From the NCBI GenBank assembly GCA_039795165.1, contig JBDKER010000006.1, forward strand, positions 62,001 to 126,000: a stretch of DNA of 64,000 nucleotides, in the 5' to 3' direction. Below, in pieces: positions 52,990-60,854 of this stretch (position 1 is its first letter; each line of letters opens with the position of its first letter). The notes under the pieces were generated by a model. It was not told the DNA's origin. It saw only the letters and a list, made by a program, of their open reading frames with translations, and ran no database searches. Source of the DNA: V1-33 sp039795165. Its GTDB lineage: Bacteria; Verrucomicrobiota; Verrucomicrobiia; Verrucomicrobiales; V1-33. The position numbers and the translations under genes were made by a program.

Positions 52990-53018
52990 ACCCTAGTTTA
53001 TGTTTCTACGCTGCGCAA
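52990..53018 (-). promoter_or_regulatory. candidate ftsH promoter
   Basis: On the minus strand TTGCGC (53013-53018) and TAGGGT (52990-52995) are separated by 17 bp, 55 bp before the ftsH ATG. The -10 is a poor match. Confidence 0.3.
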
Positions 53019-53116
53019 CCCTGCCTTAGACTCGGTTTTTTGACGCTCTGCCACCCACGCGGCGGCCTCGCTTTGCGTTTGCCGAACCCCGCCCGTCCCG
53101 GCACAATTGCCACCCG

Positions 53117-53851
53117 ATGAAATTGTTCCCGTCCCTCATGGCCGCCTGCCTCGCCGCAGTCTGCCTGCTCCCCGGATGCGGAACCGTCAGCAGTGTCTCC
53201 CATTCCATCGGTTCCTCCACCGCCAGCCTATCCCGCAAAGTCTCCGGCACCGTCTCGTCTTCAGCCCGCTCCGTCGGCTCCGCCACCGCCAATGCCACCA
53301 AAGCCACCGGCCGCTTCCTCGGCTCAGGAGCACGCCTCGCCACCGGCAGCGCCGCCCGACTCTGGCCATGGAAAGACAAGGACGCTCAGCCCAGGGGAAA
53401 ACCACCCGCCCAGACCACCGCAGGCAACCCAGCCGAAAAGCCAGCCGAAAAGCCAGTCGAAGCCTTCACCTTCCCCACCGGCAACCCGCTCGTCCGTCCC
53501 GCCGAATTCTCCCCAGCAGACGCACGCCTCGAAAATTCCTCAGTCACGCTCGCAGGCGGCTGGGACATCCGCGGGTCCACCATCCAGTACCACCTCGCGG
53601 ACGACGGCCTGACCGCCGCATTCCTCCGCGCCACCGGATCGCCGGCCTCTGCCACTTCCTCCAACGGCGACTCGGCCGAGGCCTCGGAAATCCATTACCG
53701 CCACAGCCCCGGCGTCCTCCTCCTCCGCGGCAAACCTCTTCTCCGTGCCGGATCGAACTCGGTCCGTGCCACCAGCCCCTCCACCAGCATCCGCATCCAC
53801 CTGGAATCCGGTGCCATCGCGGTGGACGGACCCGCCCACTGGGGCGAATGA
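53117..53851 (+). CDS. lipoprotein of unknown function
   Basis: 244 aa. Signal peptide MKLFPSLMAACLAAVCLLPGCGT, with a lipobox LLPGC and likely lipidated Cys21. A Ser/Ala/Thr-rich helical stretch (SSTASLSRKVSGTVSSSARSV) is followed by the short repeats AEKPAEKPVE, then a beta-rich domain (SVTLAGGWDIRGSTIQYHLADD ... SIRIHLESGAIAVDGPAHWGE). No known family recognised. Divergent from ftsH by 181 bp; a second lipoprotein gene follows 13 bp later. Confidence 0.8.
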   Translation: MKLFPSLMAACLAAVCLLPGCGTVSSVSHSIGSSTASLSRKVSGTVSSSARSVGSATANATKATGRFLGSGARLATGSAARLWPWKDKDAQPRGKPPAQTTAGNPAEKPAEKPVEAFTFPTGNPLVRPAEFSPADARLENSSVTLAGGWDIRGSTIQYHLADDGLTAAFLRATGSPASATSSNGDSAEASEIHYRHSPGVLLLRGKPLLRAGSNSVRATSPSTSIRIHLESGAIAVDGPAHWGE

Positions 53852-53864
53852 CATCACTCTTCCC

Positions 53865-54095
53865 ATGATCCTCCGCTCAATTCTCTCCCTCACGTGTGCC
53901 TTCGGTCTTACGTCCTGCGGCACGGCCGCCCACTGGATCAATCAGGCCACTTCCCTCGTCGGCGGGGTCCTCAGCCCGGTCACCAATATCCTCCGCAGCT
54001 CGGAAGGCGGTTCGGAAAAACAATGGGAACGCTCGGCCCGGAATGGCTACCGCCTCAAACCCGCACCCGTCACGGCACCAACCCCTCAACCATGA
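53865..54095 (+). CDS. small lipoprotein
   Basis: 76 aa. MILRSILSLTCAFGLTSCGTA has a lipobox LTSCG, probably lipidated at Cys18. The mature part is a short amphipathic helix (HWINQATSLVGGVLSPVTNILRSS) and a basic tail ending in TAPTPQP. It overlaps the next ORF by ATGA. Function unknown; outer-membrane location is inferred. Confidence 0.75.
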   Translation: MILRSILSLTCAFGLTSCGTAAHWINQATSLVGGVLSPVTNILRSSEGGSEKQWERSARNGYRLKPAPVTAPTPQP

Positions 54096-54388
54096 CCAGC
54101 GCGGATCTCCTCGCCAGCGCAGACCGGGATTCCTCTCCCCCTCCCGGGCTCCCTCCCCTCCTCGCCGCCCTCTGGCATGCCCGCCGCGGCAACTGGGACA
54201 CCGCCCACGAAATCGCTCAGGATATCCACTCCAGTGACGGATCCTGGGTCCATGCTCTCCTTCACCTCATCGAAGGCGATACCAGCAACGCCGCCTACTG
54301 GTTCGCCCGCGCCGGACGCCCGTCTGTCCCGCCCTCCCAGACAGATGCCGAATGGCTCCGCATCGCCTCTCACCTCTGCGGTTCCTGA
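54092..54388 (+). CDS. small helical protein, TPR-like, unknown function
   Basis: 98 aa with ATG in an ATGA overlap with the preceding small lipoprotein. PPLLAALWHARRGNWDTAHEIAQDIHSSDGSWVHALLHLIEGDTSNAAYWFARAGR looks like one or two helix-turn-helix TPR units. No signal peptide, so cytoplasmic unless its partner carries it. Coupling to the lipoprotein suggests a shared pathway. Confidence 0.7.
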   Translation: MTSADLLASADRDSSPPPGLPPLLAALWHARRGNWDTAHEIAQDIHSSDGSWVHALLHLIEGDTSNAAYWFARAGRPSVPPSQTDAEWLRIASHLCGS

Positions 54389-54429
54389 ACCCCGGGGCCC
54401 ACGGGTCCCTCTCCCCAGCCACCGACACC

Positions 54430-55794
54430 ATGCGCCTCATCGCCTGCCTGCTCGCCTGCCTCGCCCTGGCATCACCAGCCGCACCGGCACCCCTCAACTT
54501 CATCGTGGTCCTCATCGATGACATGGGTGCCACCGACCTAGCCTGCACAGGCAGCACGTTCCACCAGACCCCTCACATCGACCAACTCGCCCGCGAAGGC
54601 ATGCGCTTCGACCGCGCCTTCAGCGCCTGCACAGTCTGCTCACCCACCCGCGCCGCCCTTCTCACGGGCCAGAGCCCGGCCCGCACCCGCATCACCGACT
54701 GGATCGCCGGACACGAACGCCCGAAAGCCAGACTCCTCCCGCCGGAATGGTGCAAGGAACTCCCGGAAGCCATCACGACGCTCCCGGAAGCCCTCCGCAG
54801 CAAATCCTATGCCTCGGCCACCATCGGCAAATGGCACCTCGGCAACGCGTCCCCCCTCCAGCACGGCTTCAACCGAAATGCGGGCGGCTACCACCGCGGC
54901 CAGCCGGAAACATGGTTCGCCCCCTATCGCAACCCCGCCCTCAAAGACGGACCCGATGGCGAATTTCTCACGGAACGCCTCACCACAGAAGCCATCCGCT
55001 TCATGACCGAACACAAGGACCGCCCGTTCTTCGTCTACCTGCCCCATTATTCAGTCCATACGCCCCTCGGCGGAAAACCAGAGGTCATCGCCCAGTACCG
55101 ATCCAAAGTCTCGGACAACACCCCCCACCGCAACCCGGTCTACGCTGCCATGGTCGCCAGCGTCGACGACAGCATCGGCCAACTCCGCAAGGCGGTGCGC
55201 GACCTCGCTCTCGCAGACCGCACCGTCTTCATCTTCACCTCGGATAACGGCGGTCTCCTCGGCAGTCCCCGCAACCCCATCACGTCCAATCTCGGCCTCC
55301 GCGCAGGCAAAGGATCCCCTTGGGAAGGCGGTGTCCGCGTTCCCCTCCTCATCGACTGGCCCGGCCTCACCAAAGCCGGATCGGTCTGCCACGATCCGGT
55401 CATCACCATGGACCTCGCCGTCACCATCGCCCATGCCGCCGGTTCACCCCTGCCGGAACCAGTCGACGGGACCAACCTCCAGCCAGCCCTCCGCGGCGAA
55501 CCGCTTCCCTCCCGCCCACTCTGCTGGCACTACCCCCATTACCACCCAGGCGGTGCCTCCCCCTACAGCGCCATCCTCCTCGATGGATGGCGGCTCGTCC
55601 GCTTCCTCGAAGACGGTCACGAGGAACTCTACCACGTCGCCAGCGATCCCGCCGAACGCACGGAATGCTCAGCCCAGCACCCGGACCGCCGGGACAGACT
55701 CGCCACCGCCCTCGACCAATGGCTCGCCCACACCAAAGCTCAATCCCCACGGCCCAATCCCGACTTCCAGCCACCAGCGGGGGACGCCCGATAG
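54430..55794 (+). CDS. secreted type I sulfatase
   Basis: 454 aa. Signal peptide MRLIACLLACLALASPAAPA. The catalytic core begins LNFIVVLIDDMGATDLAC (metal Asp residues) and has the formylglycine signature CSPTRAALLTGQ with the convertible Cys70 in VCSPTR. KWHLG and FIFTSDNGG (metal DN) follow. It removes sulfate from polysaccharides or other sulfated substrates in the periplasm or outside; maturation needs a formylglycine-generating enzyme, not seen in this window. ATG at 54430 rather than 54352 because of the signal peptide. Confidence 0.94.
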   Translation: MRLIACLLACLALASPAAPAPLNFIVVLIDDMGATDLACTGSTFHQTPHIDQLAREGMRFDRAFSACTVCSPTRAALLTGQSPARTRITDWIAGHERPKARLLPPEWCKELPEAITTLPEALRSKSYASATIGKWHLGNASPLQHGFNRNAGGYHRGQPETWFAPYRNPALKDGPDGEFLTERLTTEAIRFMTEHKDRPFFVYLPHYSVHTPLGGKPEVIAQYRSKVSDNTPHRNPVYAAMVASVDDSIGQLRKAVRDLALADRTVFIFTSDNGGLLGSPRNPITSNLGLRAGKGSPWEGGVRVPLLIDWPGLTKAGSVCHDPVITMDLAVTIAHAAGSPLPEPVDGTNLQPALRGEPLPSRPLCWHYPHYHPGGASPYSAILLDGWRLVRFLEDGHEELYHVASDPAERTECSAQHPDRRDRLATALDQWLAHTKAQSPRPNPDFQPPAGDAR

Positions 55795-55851
55795 GCCCAG
55801 CTACGCTTCCCCCATTGCCGAGATCCAGCGCCGCGGCTTGACTGACTTCCC

Positions 55852-57351
55852 ATGGACGAACCGCCGCCAAACCCGGATCCACAGACCCGTTCAACGCGCC
55901 GCCTGTGGCCCACGGACTTCCAGCACCGCACGCTCTGGATGGCCCTCACCGCCGCGGCGCTCCTCGCCATCGCCGCCATCTCGGTCTACGTCATCGGCGT
56001 CTTCGCCAGAGTTCTCCAGTTCCTCCAACCCGTCCTCGTGCCGGTCGCCCTCGCAGGAATCCTCGCCTACCTCCTCGAACCCATCGTCCGCCGCCTCACC
56101 AACCGCGGCACCCCACGCTTCCGCGCCATGATCTCGGTGTGGATCGCCTTCCATGCCCTCATCCTCCTCCTCTTCCTCTCGGTAGCCGTTCCCACCATCA
56201 GCCAGGGAGCCCGCATCATCCGCTCCAGCCGCCATACATGGGTCCAGAGCGCCAGCCACTTCATCGGCAATACCGTCAGCAGCATCGACCGCTTCCTCGT
56301 CAGCTTCAGCCCGGAAAAGGACCGCACCTCCCCAACCCCCTCCGAAACCGACGACCCCCTCGTCCCCCCACGCACCCACAGCGTCCAGCAGGGCGAATCC
56401 CTCGGCTCCATCGCCACCATCTACGGCATCTCCACGGAAGAACTCGAACTCGCCAACACCGGCCGCACCTTCATCCCGGGACTCATCCTTTCCCTCCCGG
56501 AATCAGCTCAGCGCCTCACCCTCCCGGAAGATAAATCAGGCACCCGCAAGCCGTTCGCCGACCCCCGCCTGACTGGCTGGCTCGCCCGCCACAGCAACGA
56601 AATCACTTCCCGCACCCTCTCGTTTCTCGGCAATTCCTTCCAGGGTGCCGCCGGTGCCTTCGGCTACCTCGTCGGCTTCCTCCTCGTCCCGCTCTACCTC
56701 TACTACTTCCTCAAGGAAAGCGCCGCCATCCAGAAGAACTGGAGCAACTACCTCCCTCTCCGCGCCTCTCGCTTCAAAGCCGAAGTCGTTTCCTGCCTGA
56801 GCGAAATCAATGGCTACCTCATCGCCTTTTTCCGCGGCCAGATGCTCGTCAGCCTCATCGACGGATTCTTCGTCGGCCTCAGCCTTGCCATCATCGGCCT
56901 GCCCTACGCCCTCCTTGTCGGCGTCTTCGTCGCCCTCCTCGGCCTCATCCCCTACGTCGGAAATATCCTCTGCTGGCTCGCCGCCGTCATCATTTCCATC
57001 AGCCATTTCTCCCAGACCACGGCCGACGGCTCTCTCCTCCACTCGTTCGCAGGCATCGAACAGATCTGGGCCTACCCCCTCCTCGTCACCCTCATCTTCA
57101 TCGTCGTCCAGCAGATCAATTCCCTCGTCACCGCCCCGCGCATCGTCGGCGATGCCGTCGGCCTCCACCCGCTGACGGTAATCTTCTCGGTCCTCTTCTG
57201 GTCGCTCCTCATCGGCGGTCTCCTCGGTGCCCTCCTTGCCGTCCCCCTCACAGCCTCCGTCAAGGTCATCTTCCGCCGCTACATCTGGGAACGCCGCGTC
57301 CATCCCAGAAACGACGCCGCCCACCCGCCCCCGCAGGCAGCCTCCACCTGA
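55852..57351 (+). CDS. AI-2E family transporter with inserted LysM domain
   Basis: 499 aa. The AI-2E (PerM/TqsA-like) fold has TM segments at about 29-51, 58-77, 94-114, then about 245-263 and five more near 305-470. The RIVGDAVGLHPL region is the conserved signature. Between TM3 and TM4, residues about 174-216 (THSVQQGESLGSIATIYGISTEELELAN) form a LysM domain, which normally binds peptidoglycan glycans. This insertion is unusual. The family exports small molecules or acts in Na+/H+ exchange. ATG at 55852; the PBP gene follows 15 bp later. Confidence 0.88.
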   Translation: MDEPPPNPDPQTRSTRRLWPTDFQHRTLWMALTAAALLAIAAISVYVIGVFARVLQFLQPVLVPVALAGILAYLLEPIVRRLTNRGTPRFRAMISVWIAFHALILLLFLSVAVPTISQGARIIRSSRHTWVQSASHFIGNTVSSIDRFLVSFSPEKDRTSPTPSETDDPLVPPRTHSVQQGESLGSIATIYGISTEELELANTGRTFIPGLILSLPESAQRLTLPEDKSGTRKPFADPRLTGWLARHSNEITSRTLSFLGNSFQGAAGAFGYLVGFLLVPLYLYYFLKESAAIQKNWSNYLPLRASRFKAEVVSCLSEINGYLIAFFRGQMLVSLIDGFFVGLSLAIIGLPYALLVGVFVALLGLIPYVGNILCWLAAVIISISHFSQTTADGSLLHSFAGIEQIWAYPLLVTLIFIVVQQINSLVTAPRIVGDAVGLHPLTVIFSVLFWSLLIGGLLGALLAVPLTASVKVIFRRYIWERRVHPRNDAAHPPPQAAST

Positions 57352-57366
57352 CGCCATACCCCACTC

Positions 57367-59448
57367 ATGGCACGACCCCGCCCCGCGGCCCCACCCCCTC
57401 CGCCGGACCCACCCCCCGCCAGTTTCTCCCGCTGGCTCCGGCGCACCTTCCTCCGCATCTCAGGATACAGCCTCGCCGCCACCGCCGCCCTCGCTCTCCT
57501 CTACGGCTGGCTCGCTTCCCGCTACGATCTCGCCGCCCTCGGCCGCATGCCGGAACGCTCCATCGTCTTCGATTCCTCCGGCACCGAAATCGGCCGCATC
57601 CACGGCGAAGACCGTACCGTCGTCCCGCTCGACCGCATCTCCCCCGTCTTCATCCAGGCCCTCCTCGCCCGAGAAGACGACCGCTTCTACCAGCACCACG
57701 GCGTCGACCTCAGAGGCATCGCCCGCGCCATCTACCGCCGCTTCACCGACGGTGCCCAGCAGGGAGCCAGCACCATCAGCATGCAACTCGCCCGCAACAG
57801 CTTCGACCTCACCCGCGAGAAATCCTTCCACCGCAAACTCCTCGAAATCGCCCTCACCCTCCGCATCGAAGCCTCCCTCTCCAAGGACCAGATCCTCGAA
57901 CACTACCTCAACCGAATCTTCTTCGGCACAGGCCTCCACGGCGTGGAACGCGCTGCCCAGGCCTACTTCGGCAAACCCGCCATCAGCCTCACCATCGACG
58001 AAGCCGCCATGCTCGCCGCCATCATCCGCGGCCCCAATCGCTTCTCCCCGTTCCGCCATTACGAAAAAGCCACGAGCGGCCGCAACATGGTCCTCGACCG
58101 CATGGTGACCACAGGACGACTCCGCAGCGACGCCGCCGCAGCCGCCAAACGCGCGAAAACCAAAGTCCTCCCCGAACCTCCCCCCCCCCGGTCCTCGTGG
58201 GCCATCGACGCCGTCCGGCGTGAACTGGCCCGCCTCCTCGACTCCACGGACATCGAAGAGGGCGGTCTCCTCATCCACACCACCATCAATTCCCGCCTCC
58301 AGCAAACCACCGAAGCCGCCCTCGCCACCGAACTCACCCGCATCGAGTCGCTCCCCGGCTACCAGCACCAGTCCCTTGCCGATTTCCGCAGATCCCTCGC
58401 CTCCCACCCCGGCACCGAACCCGCCTACCTCCAGTCGGCCGCCATCGTCATCGACAATTCCAGCGGTGCCATCCTCGCCTGCATCGGCGGCCGCGACGCC
58501 TCCCATTCCAGTTTCAACCGCGCCCTCAGCGCACGCCGCGCAGCCGGCTCCACCTTCAAACCATTCGTCTACGCCGCCGCCCTCGAAAACGGCCTGCTCC
58601 CCTCCACCCTCCTCAGCGACGACCCTCTCAAAGAAGGCGAAATCCAAAGTACCACCGACCCGTCCTTCCAGCCCACCAACCCGGATCAGCAATCCCACGG
58701 CCTCCAGCGGGCCGACTGGGGCCTCGCCCGATCCCGCAATACCATGGCCGTCCGCGCCGGCGAATTCGCAGGCATCGCCGCCGTCCGCGAAACCGCCCAC
58801 CGCTGCGGCCTCGGCGACCCCGGCTCATCTTCCGCTCAGCTCTACCTCGGCAATACCCCCGTCAGCCTCGAACAACTCACCGCCGCCTTCACGGTCTTTC
58901 CCAGAGGCGGATCCCGACCGCGCCCCTTCCTCATCGACCGCGTCACCGATTCCGCCGGACGCCTCATCTTCCGCTCGGGCTCGCTCTCCGACTCCGCCCT
59001 CCGCCCCGGCACGGCATGGCTCGGCACCAATATGCTTCAACTCGCCTGCCAGCCCGGTGGCACCGCCGCGGAAATCACCACAGCCCAGCTCAGCAGCCCC
59101 ATCGGCGGAAAAACAGGCACCACCGACAACTTCCACGACGCATGGTTCGTCGGTTTCAACCCCGCCATCACCTGCGGTGTGTGGATCGGCCTCGACCAAC
59201 CCACCCCCATCATCGCCAACGGCTACAGCAACCGCCTCGCCGTCCCCACATGGATCCGCATCGTCCGTCAGGCCGAAGCCCTCGGCCTCAAAGGCCCACG
59301 CTTCCCTTCCCCCCCACTCCGCCGCATCACCCTCTGCACCGCCTCAGGACATCCGGCCGGCCCCCTCTGCCGCAGCGGCACCCTCACAGAAACCCTCCCC
59401 GCAGATTCCCTCCCCACTGGCCCCTGCCCACTCCATCCTGACCGTTAG
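57367..59448 (+). CDS. bifunctional peptidoglycan glycosyltransferase/transpeptidase (class A PBP)
   Basis: 693 aa. One N-terminal TM (about 27-50). GT51 domain: catalytic Glu103 in REDDRFYQHHGVDLRGIARA, then QGASTISMQLARN and IFFGTGLHGVERAAQAYFGK. Transpeptidase domain: S395-T-F-K398 nucleophile (AAGSTFKPF), S456-R-N458, and KTGTT (582-586). It polymerises and cross-links peptidoglycan. A run of ten C (58180-58189) encodes the Pro-rich linker between domains; a slip there would remove the transpeptidase. It lies directly after the LysM-bearing transporter gene. Confidence 0.95.
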   Translation: MARPRPAAPPPPPDPPPASFSRWLRRTFLRISGYSLAATAALALLYGWLASRYDLAALGRMPERSIVFDSSGTEIGRIHGEDRTVVPLDRISPVFIQALLAREDDRFYQHHGVDLRGIARAIYRRFTDGAQQGASTISMQLARNSFDLTREKSFHRKLLEIALTLRIEASLSKDQILEHYLNRIFFGTGLHGVERAAQAYFGKPAISLTIDEAAMLAAIIRGPNRFSPFRHYEKATSGRNMVLDRMVTTGRLRSDAAAAAKRAKTKVLPEPPPPRSSWAIDAVRRELARLLDSTDIEEGGLLIHTTINSRLQQTTEAALATELTRIESLPGYQHQSLADFRRSLASHPGTEPAYLQSAAIVIDNSSGAILACIGGRDASHSSFNRALSARRAAGSTFKPFVYAAALENGLLPSTLLSDDPLKEGEIQSTTDPSFQPTNPDQQSHGLQRADWGLARSRNTMAVRAGEFAGIAAVRETAHRCGLGDPGSSSAQLYLGNTPVSLEQLTAAFTVFPRGGSRPRPFLIDRVTDSAGRLIFRSGSLSDSALRPGTAWLGTNMLQLACQPGGTAAEITTAQLSSPIGGKTGTTDNFHDAWFVGFNPAITCGVWIGLDQPTPIIANGYSNRLAVPTWIRIVRQAEALGLKGPRFPSPPLRRITLCTASGHPAGPLCRSGTLTETLPADSLPTGPCPLHPDR

Positions 59449-59472
59449 AACCGGACCTCAGAACCCTGCCCA

Positions 59473-59507
59473 TTCCAGGCATCGCACGATCGTGCGACAC
59501 GCTGGAA
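59473..59507. other. nested palindrome downstream of the PBP gene
   Basis: A perfect 16-bp inverted repeat TCGCACGATCGTGCGA (59482-59497) is flanked by a second, shorter pair TTCCAG (59473-59478) and CTGGAA (59502-59507). It could be an operator for the AP2-like gene 174 bp downstream, or an imperfect terminator for the PBP (TTGATTTTA follows). It is not resolved by sequence. Confidence 0.5.
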
Positions 59508-59680
59508 CCCTTGATTTTACAGGGGATAGCAATTTCCCGTCTTGCCACCCCGAGAGCGGCGTTGTTTAGGATGAACACGGAATTCGAGCCCCTCCCTGCG
59601 AGGACCACCGCAGCTGGGGCTCACCTTTTCAAAAGGGGATTCCGTGTCCACCCATACCAAACCAGAAAGAAAACCATACC

Positions 59681-60007
59681 ATGCCTCCCATCCCACCCCC
59701 CAGACCCATGTACGGCGTAAGCCGCATCGACCAGCCGGAAAAGAAAAACCACGGCTGGTACGTGCGCGTCACCTACAAGGGGAAAACGGAACAGAAGTTC
59801 TTCGCCGACAAGGGCCACGGCGGAAAACAGAAGGCCCTCAAGGCCGCCCAGGAACACCGCGACCAACTGGTCACCAAATTGCCTCCCAACCGGCAGGAAG
59901 CCGCCGCCCGGAAACGCGCCACCGCCCGGAAAACAGCACGGCCCGCCAGCAAGGCTGCCAGCAAACCCGCTCCGCGCAAAGCCGCACGCAAGGCACCCAA
60001 GGACTGA
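59681..60007 (+). CDS. small AP2-like DNA-binding protein with histone H1-like Lys/Ala tail
   Basis: 108 aa. Residues about 9-63, MYGVSRIDQPEKKNHGWYVRVTYKG then KTEQKFFADKGHGGKQKALKAAQEHRDQL, match the AP2/integrase-type layout: Y-G-V-S-R start, W-x-V-R-V beta strand, basic strand with F-F, then an amphipathic helix. The C-terminal 40 residues are a Lys/Arg/Ala/Pro tail (ARKRATARKTARPASK and so on), like eukaryotic H1 or bacterial HctA/AlgP-type tails. There is no homing-endonuclease domain. The combination suggests nucleoid binding or a sequence-specific regulator; neither is proven. A 232-bp upstream gap holds the palindrome above. Confidence 0.82.
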   Translation: MPPIPPPRPMYGVSRIDQPEKKNHGWYVRVTYKGKTEQKFFADKGHGGKQKALKAAQEHRDQLVTKLPPNRQEAAARKRATARKTARPASKAASKPAPRKAARKAPKD

Positions 60008-60034
60008 CCAGACAGACGGAAGATTACCCGATCC

Positions 60035-60076
60035 AGCGGCCCGCCCGCCCCGCCACGACCGGGGCAGCGGGCCGCT
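60035..60076. other. GC-rich extended hairpin between the AP2-like and ABC genes
   Basis: AGCGGCCCGC (60035-60044) pairs with GCGGGCCGCT (60067-60076), and an inner GCCCCG (60047-60052) with CGGGGC (60060-60065). No U-tract follows, so it may be a Rho-assisted terminator or an mRNA structure separating the two genes. Confidence 0.5.
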
Positions 60077-60138
60077 GCCGGTTTCCGGGAGCCAGCGCAC
60101 CCCTTGACAAGCTCTCCCGCCACCCGTTCATCGACACC

Positions 60139-60825
60139 GTGCCCGCCCCCCAGACCAGCCCCAGCGGCCTGACCGCTGAAAACCTCCGCCGCACCTACCA
60201 TATCGGTCCACGGGAAATCGAAGTGCTCCGCGGCGTCAGCTTTTCAGTAGCACAAGGCGAACGCGTCTTCCTCTGCGGTCCCTCGGGTGCCGGCAAAACC
60301 ACCCTGCTCTACGTCCTCGGCGGCCTCGAAGCCCCGGATGGCGGCCGCGTCCTCCTCCACGGCGAATCGCTCTACGACCGACCCGACGCCGACCTCGCCA
60401 GACTGCGGAACCGACTCACCGGCTACGTCTTCCAGAATTACCTCCTCCTGCCAGAACTCACCGCCCTCGAAAATGTCTGTCTGCCCGCCATGATCGGCGG
60501 TCGCGAAGCCCGCGAAACCGCCGCCAGCCTGCTCGGAAAAGTCGGTCTCGGCCACCGCCTCCACCACCTCCCCGCTGAACTCTCGGGCGGCGAACAGCAG
60601 CGCGTCGCCATCGCCCGCGCCCTCGTCAATAATCCCACCTACCTCTTCGCCGACGAACCTACCGGCAATCTCGACAGCCGCACCGGTGCCGAAGTCATGA
60701 ATTTGCTGCTGTCACTGGTTGCGGACAGCGGAAAAACCCTGATGGTCGTGACCCACGATACCCGTCTCGCCAGCCACGGCGACCGCACCCTCGTTCTCCG
60801 CGACGGCCTGCTCGAATCCTCCTGA
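60139..60825 (+). CDS. ABC transporter ATP-binding protein (LolD/MacB-type)
   Basis: 228 aa from GTG 60139. Walker A VFLCGPSGAGKTTLLYVLGG, Q-loop YVFQNYLLLPELTALENV, signature LPAELSGGEQQRVAIARAL, Walker B TYLFADEPTGNLD, H-loop VVTHD. This group energises LolCDE-like lipoprotein release or MacB-type export; no permease gene is adjacent, so partners are elsewhere. A TTGACA box (60104-60109) about 30 bp upstream would place transcription start close to the GTG, making a leaderless mRNA possible. Confidence 0.9.
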   Translation: MPAPQTSPSGLTAENLRRTYHIGPREIEVLRGVSFSVAQGERVFLCGPSGAGKTTLLYVLGGLEAPDGGRVLLHGESLYDRPDADLARLRNRLTGYVFQNYLLLPELTALENVCLPAMIGGREARETAASLLGKVGLGHRLHHLPAELSGGEQQRVAIARALVNNPTYLFADEPTGNLDSRTGAEVMNLLLSLVADSGKTLMVVTHDTRLASHGDRTLVLRDGLLESS

Positions 60826-60854
60826 CCCCAGCCTATTCCCGACGCCCCCCGCGC

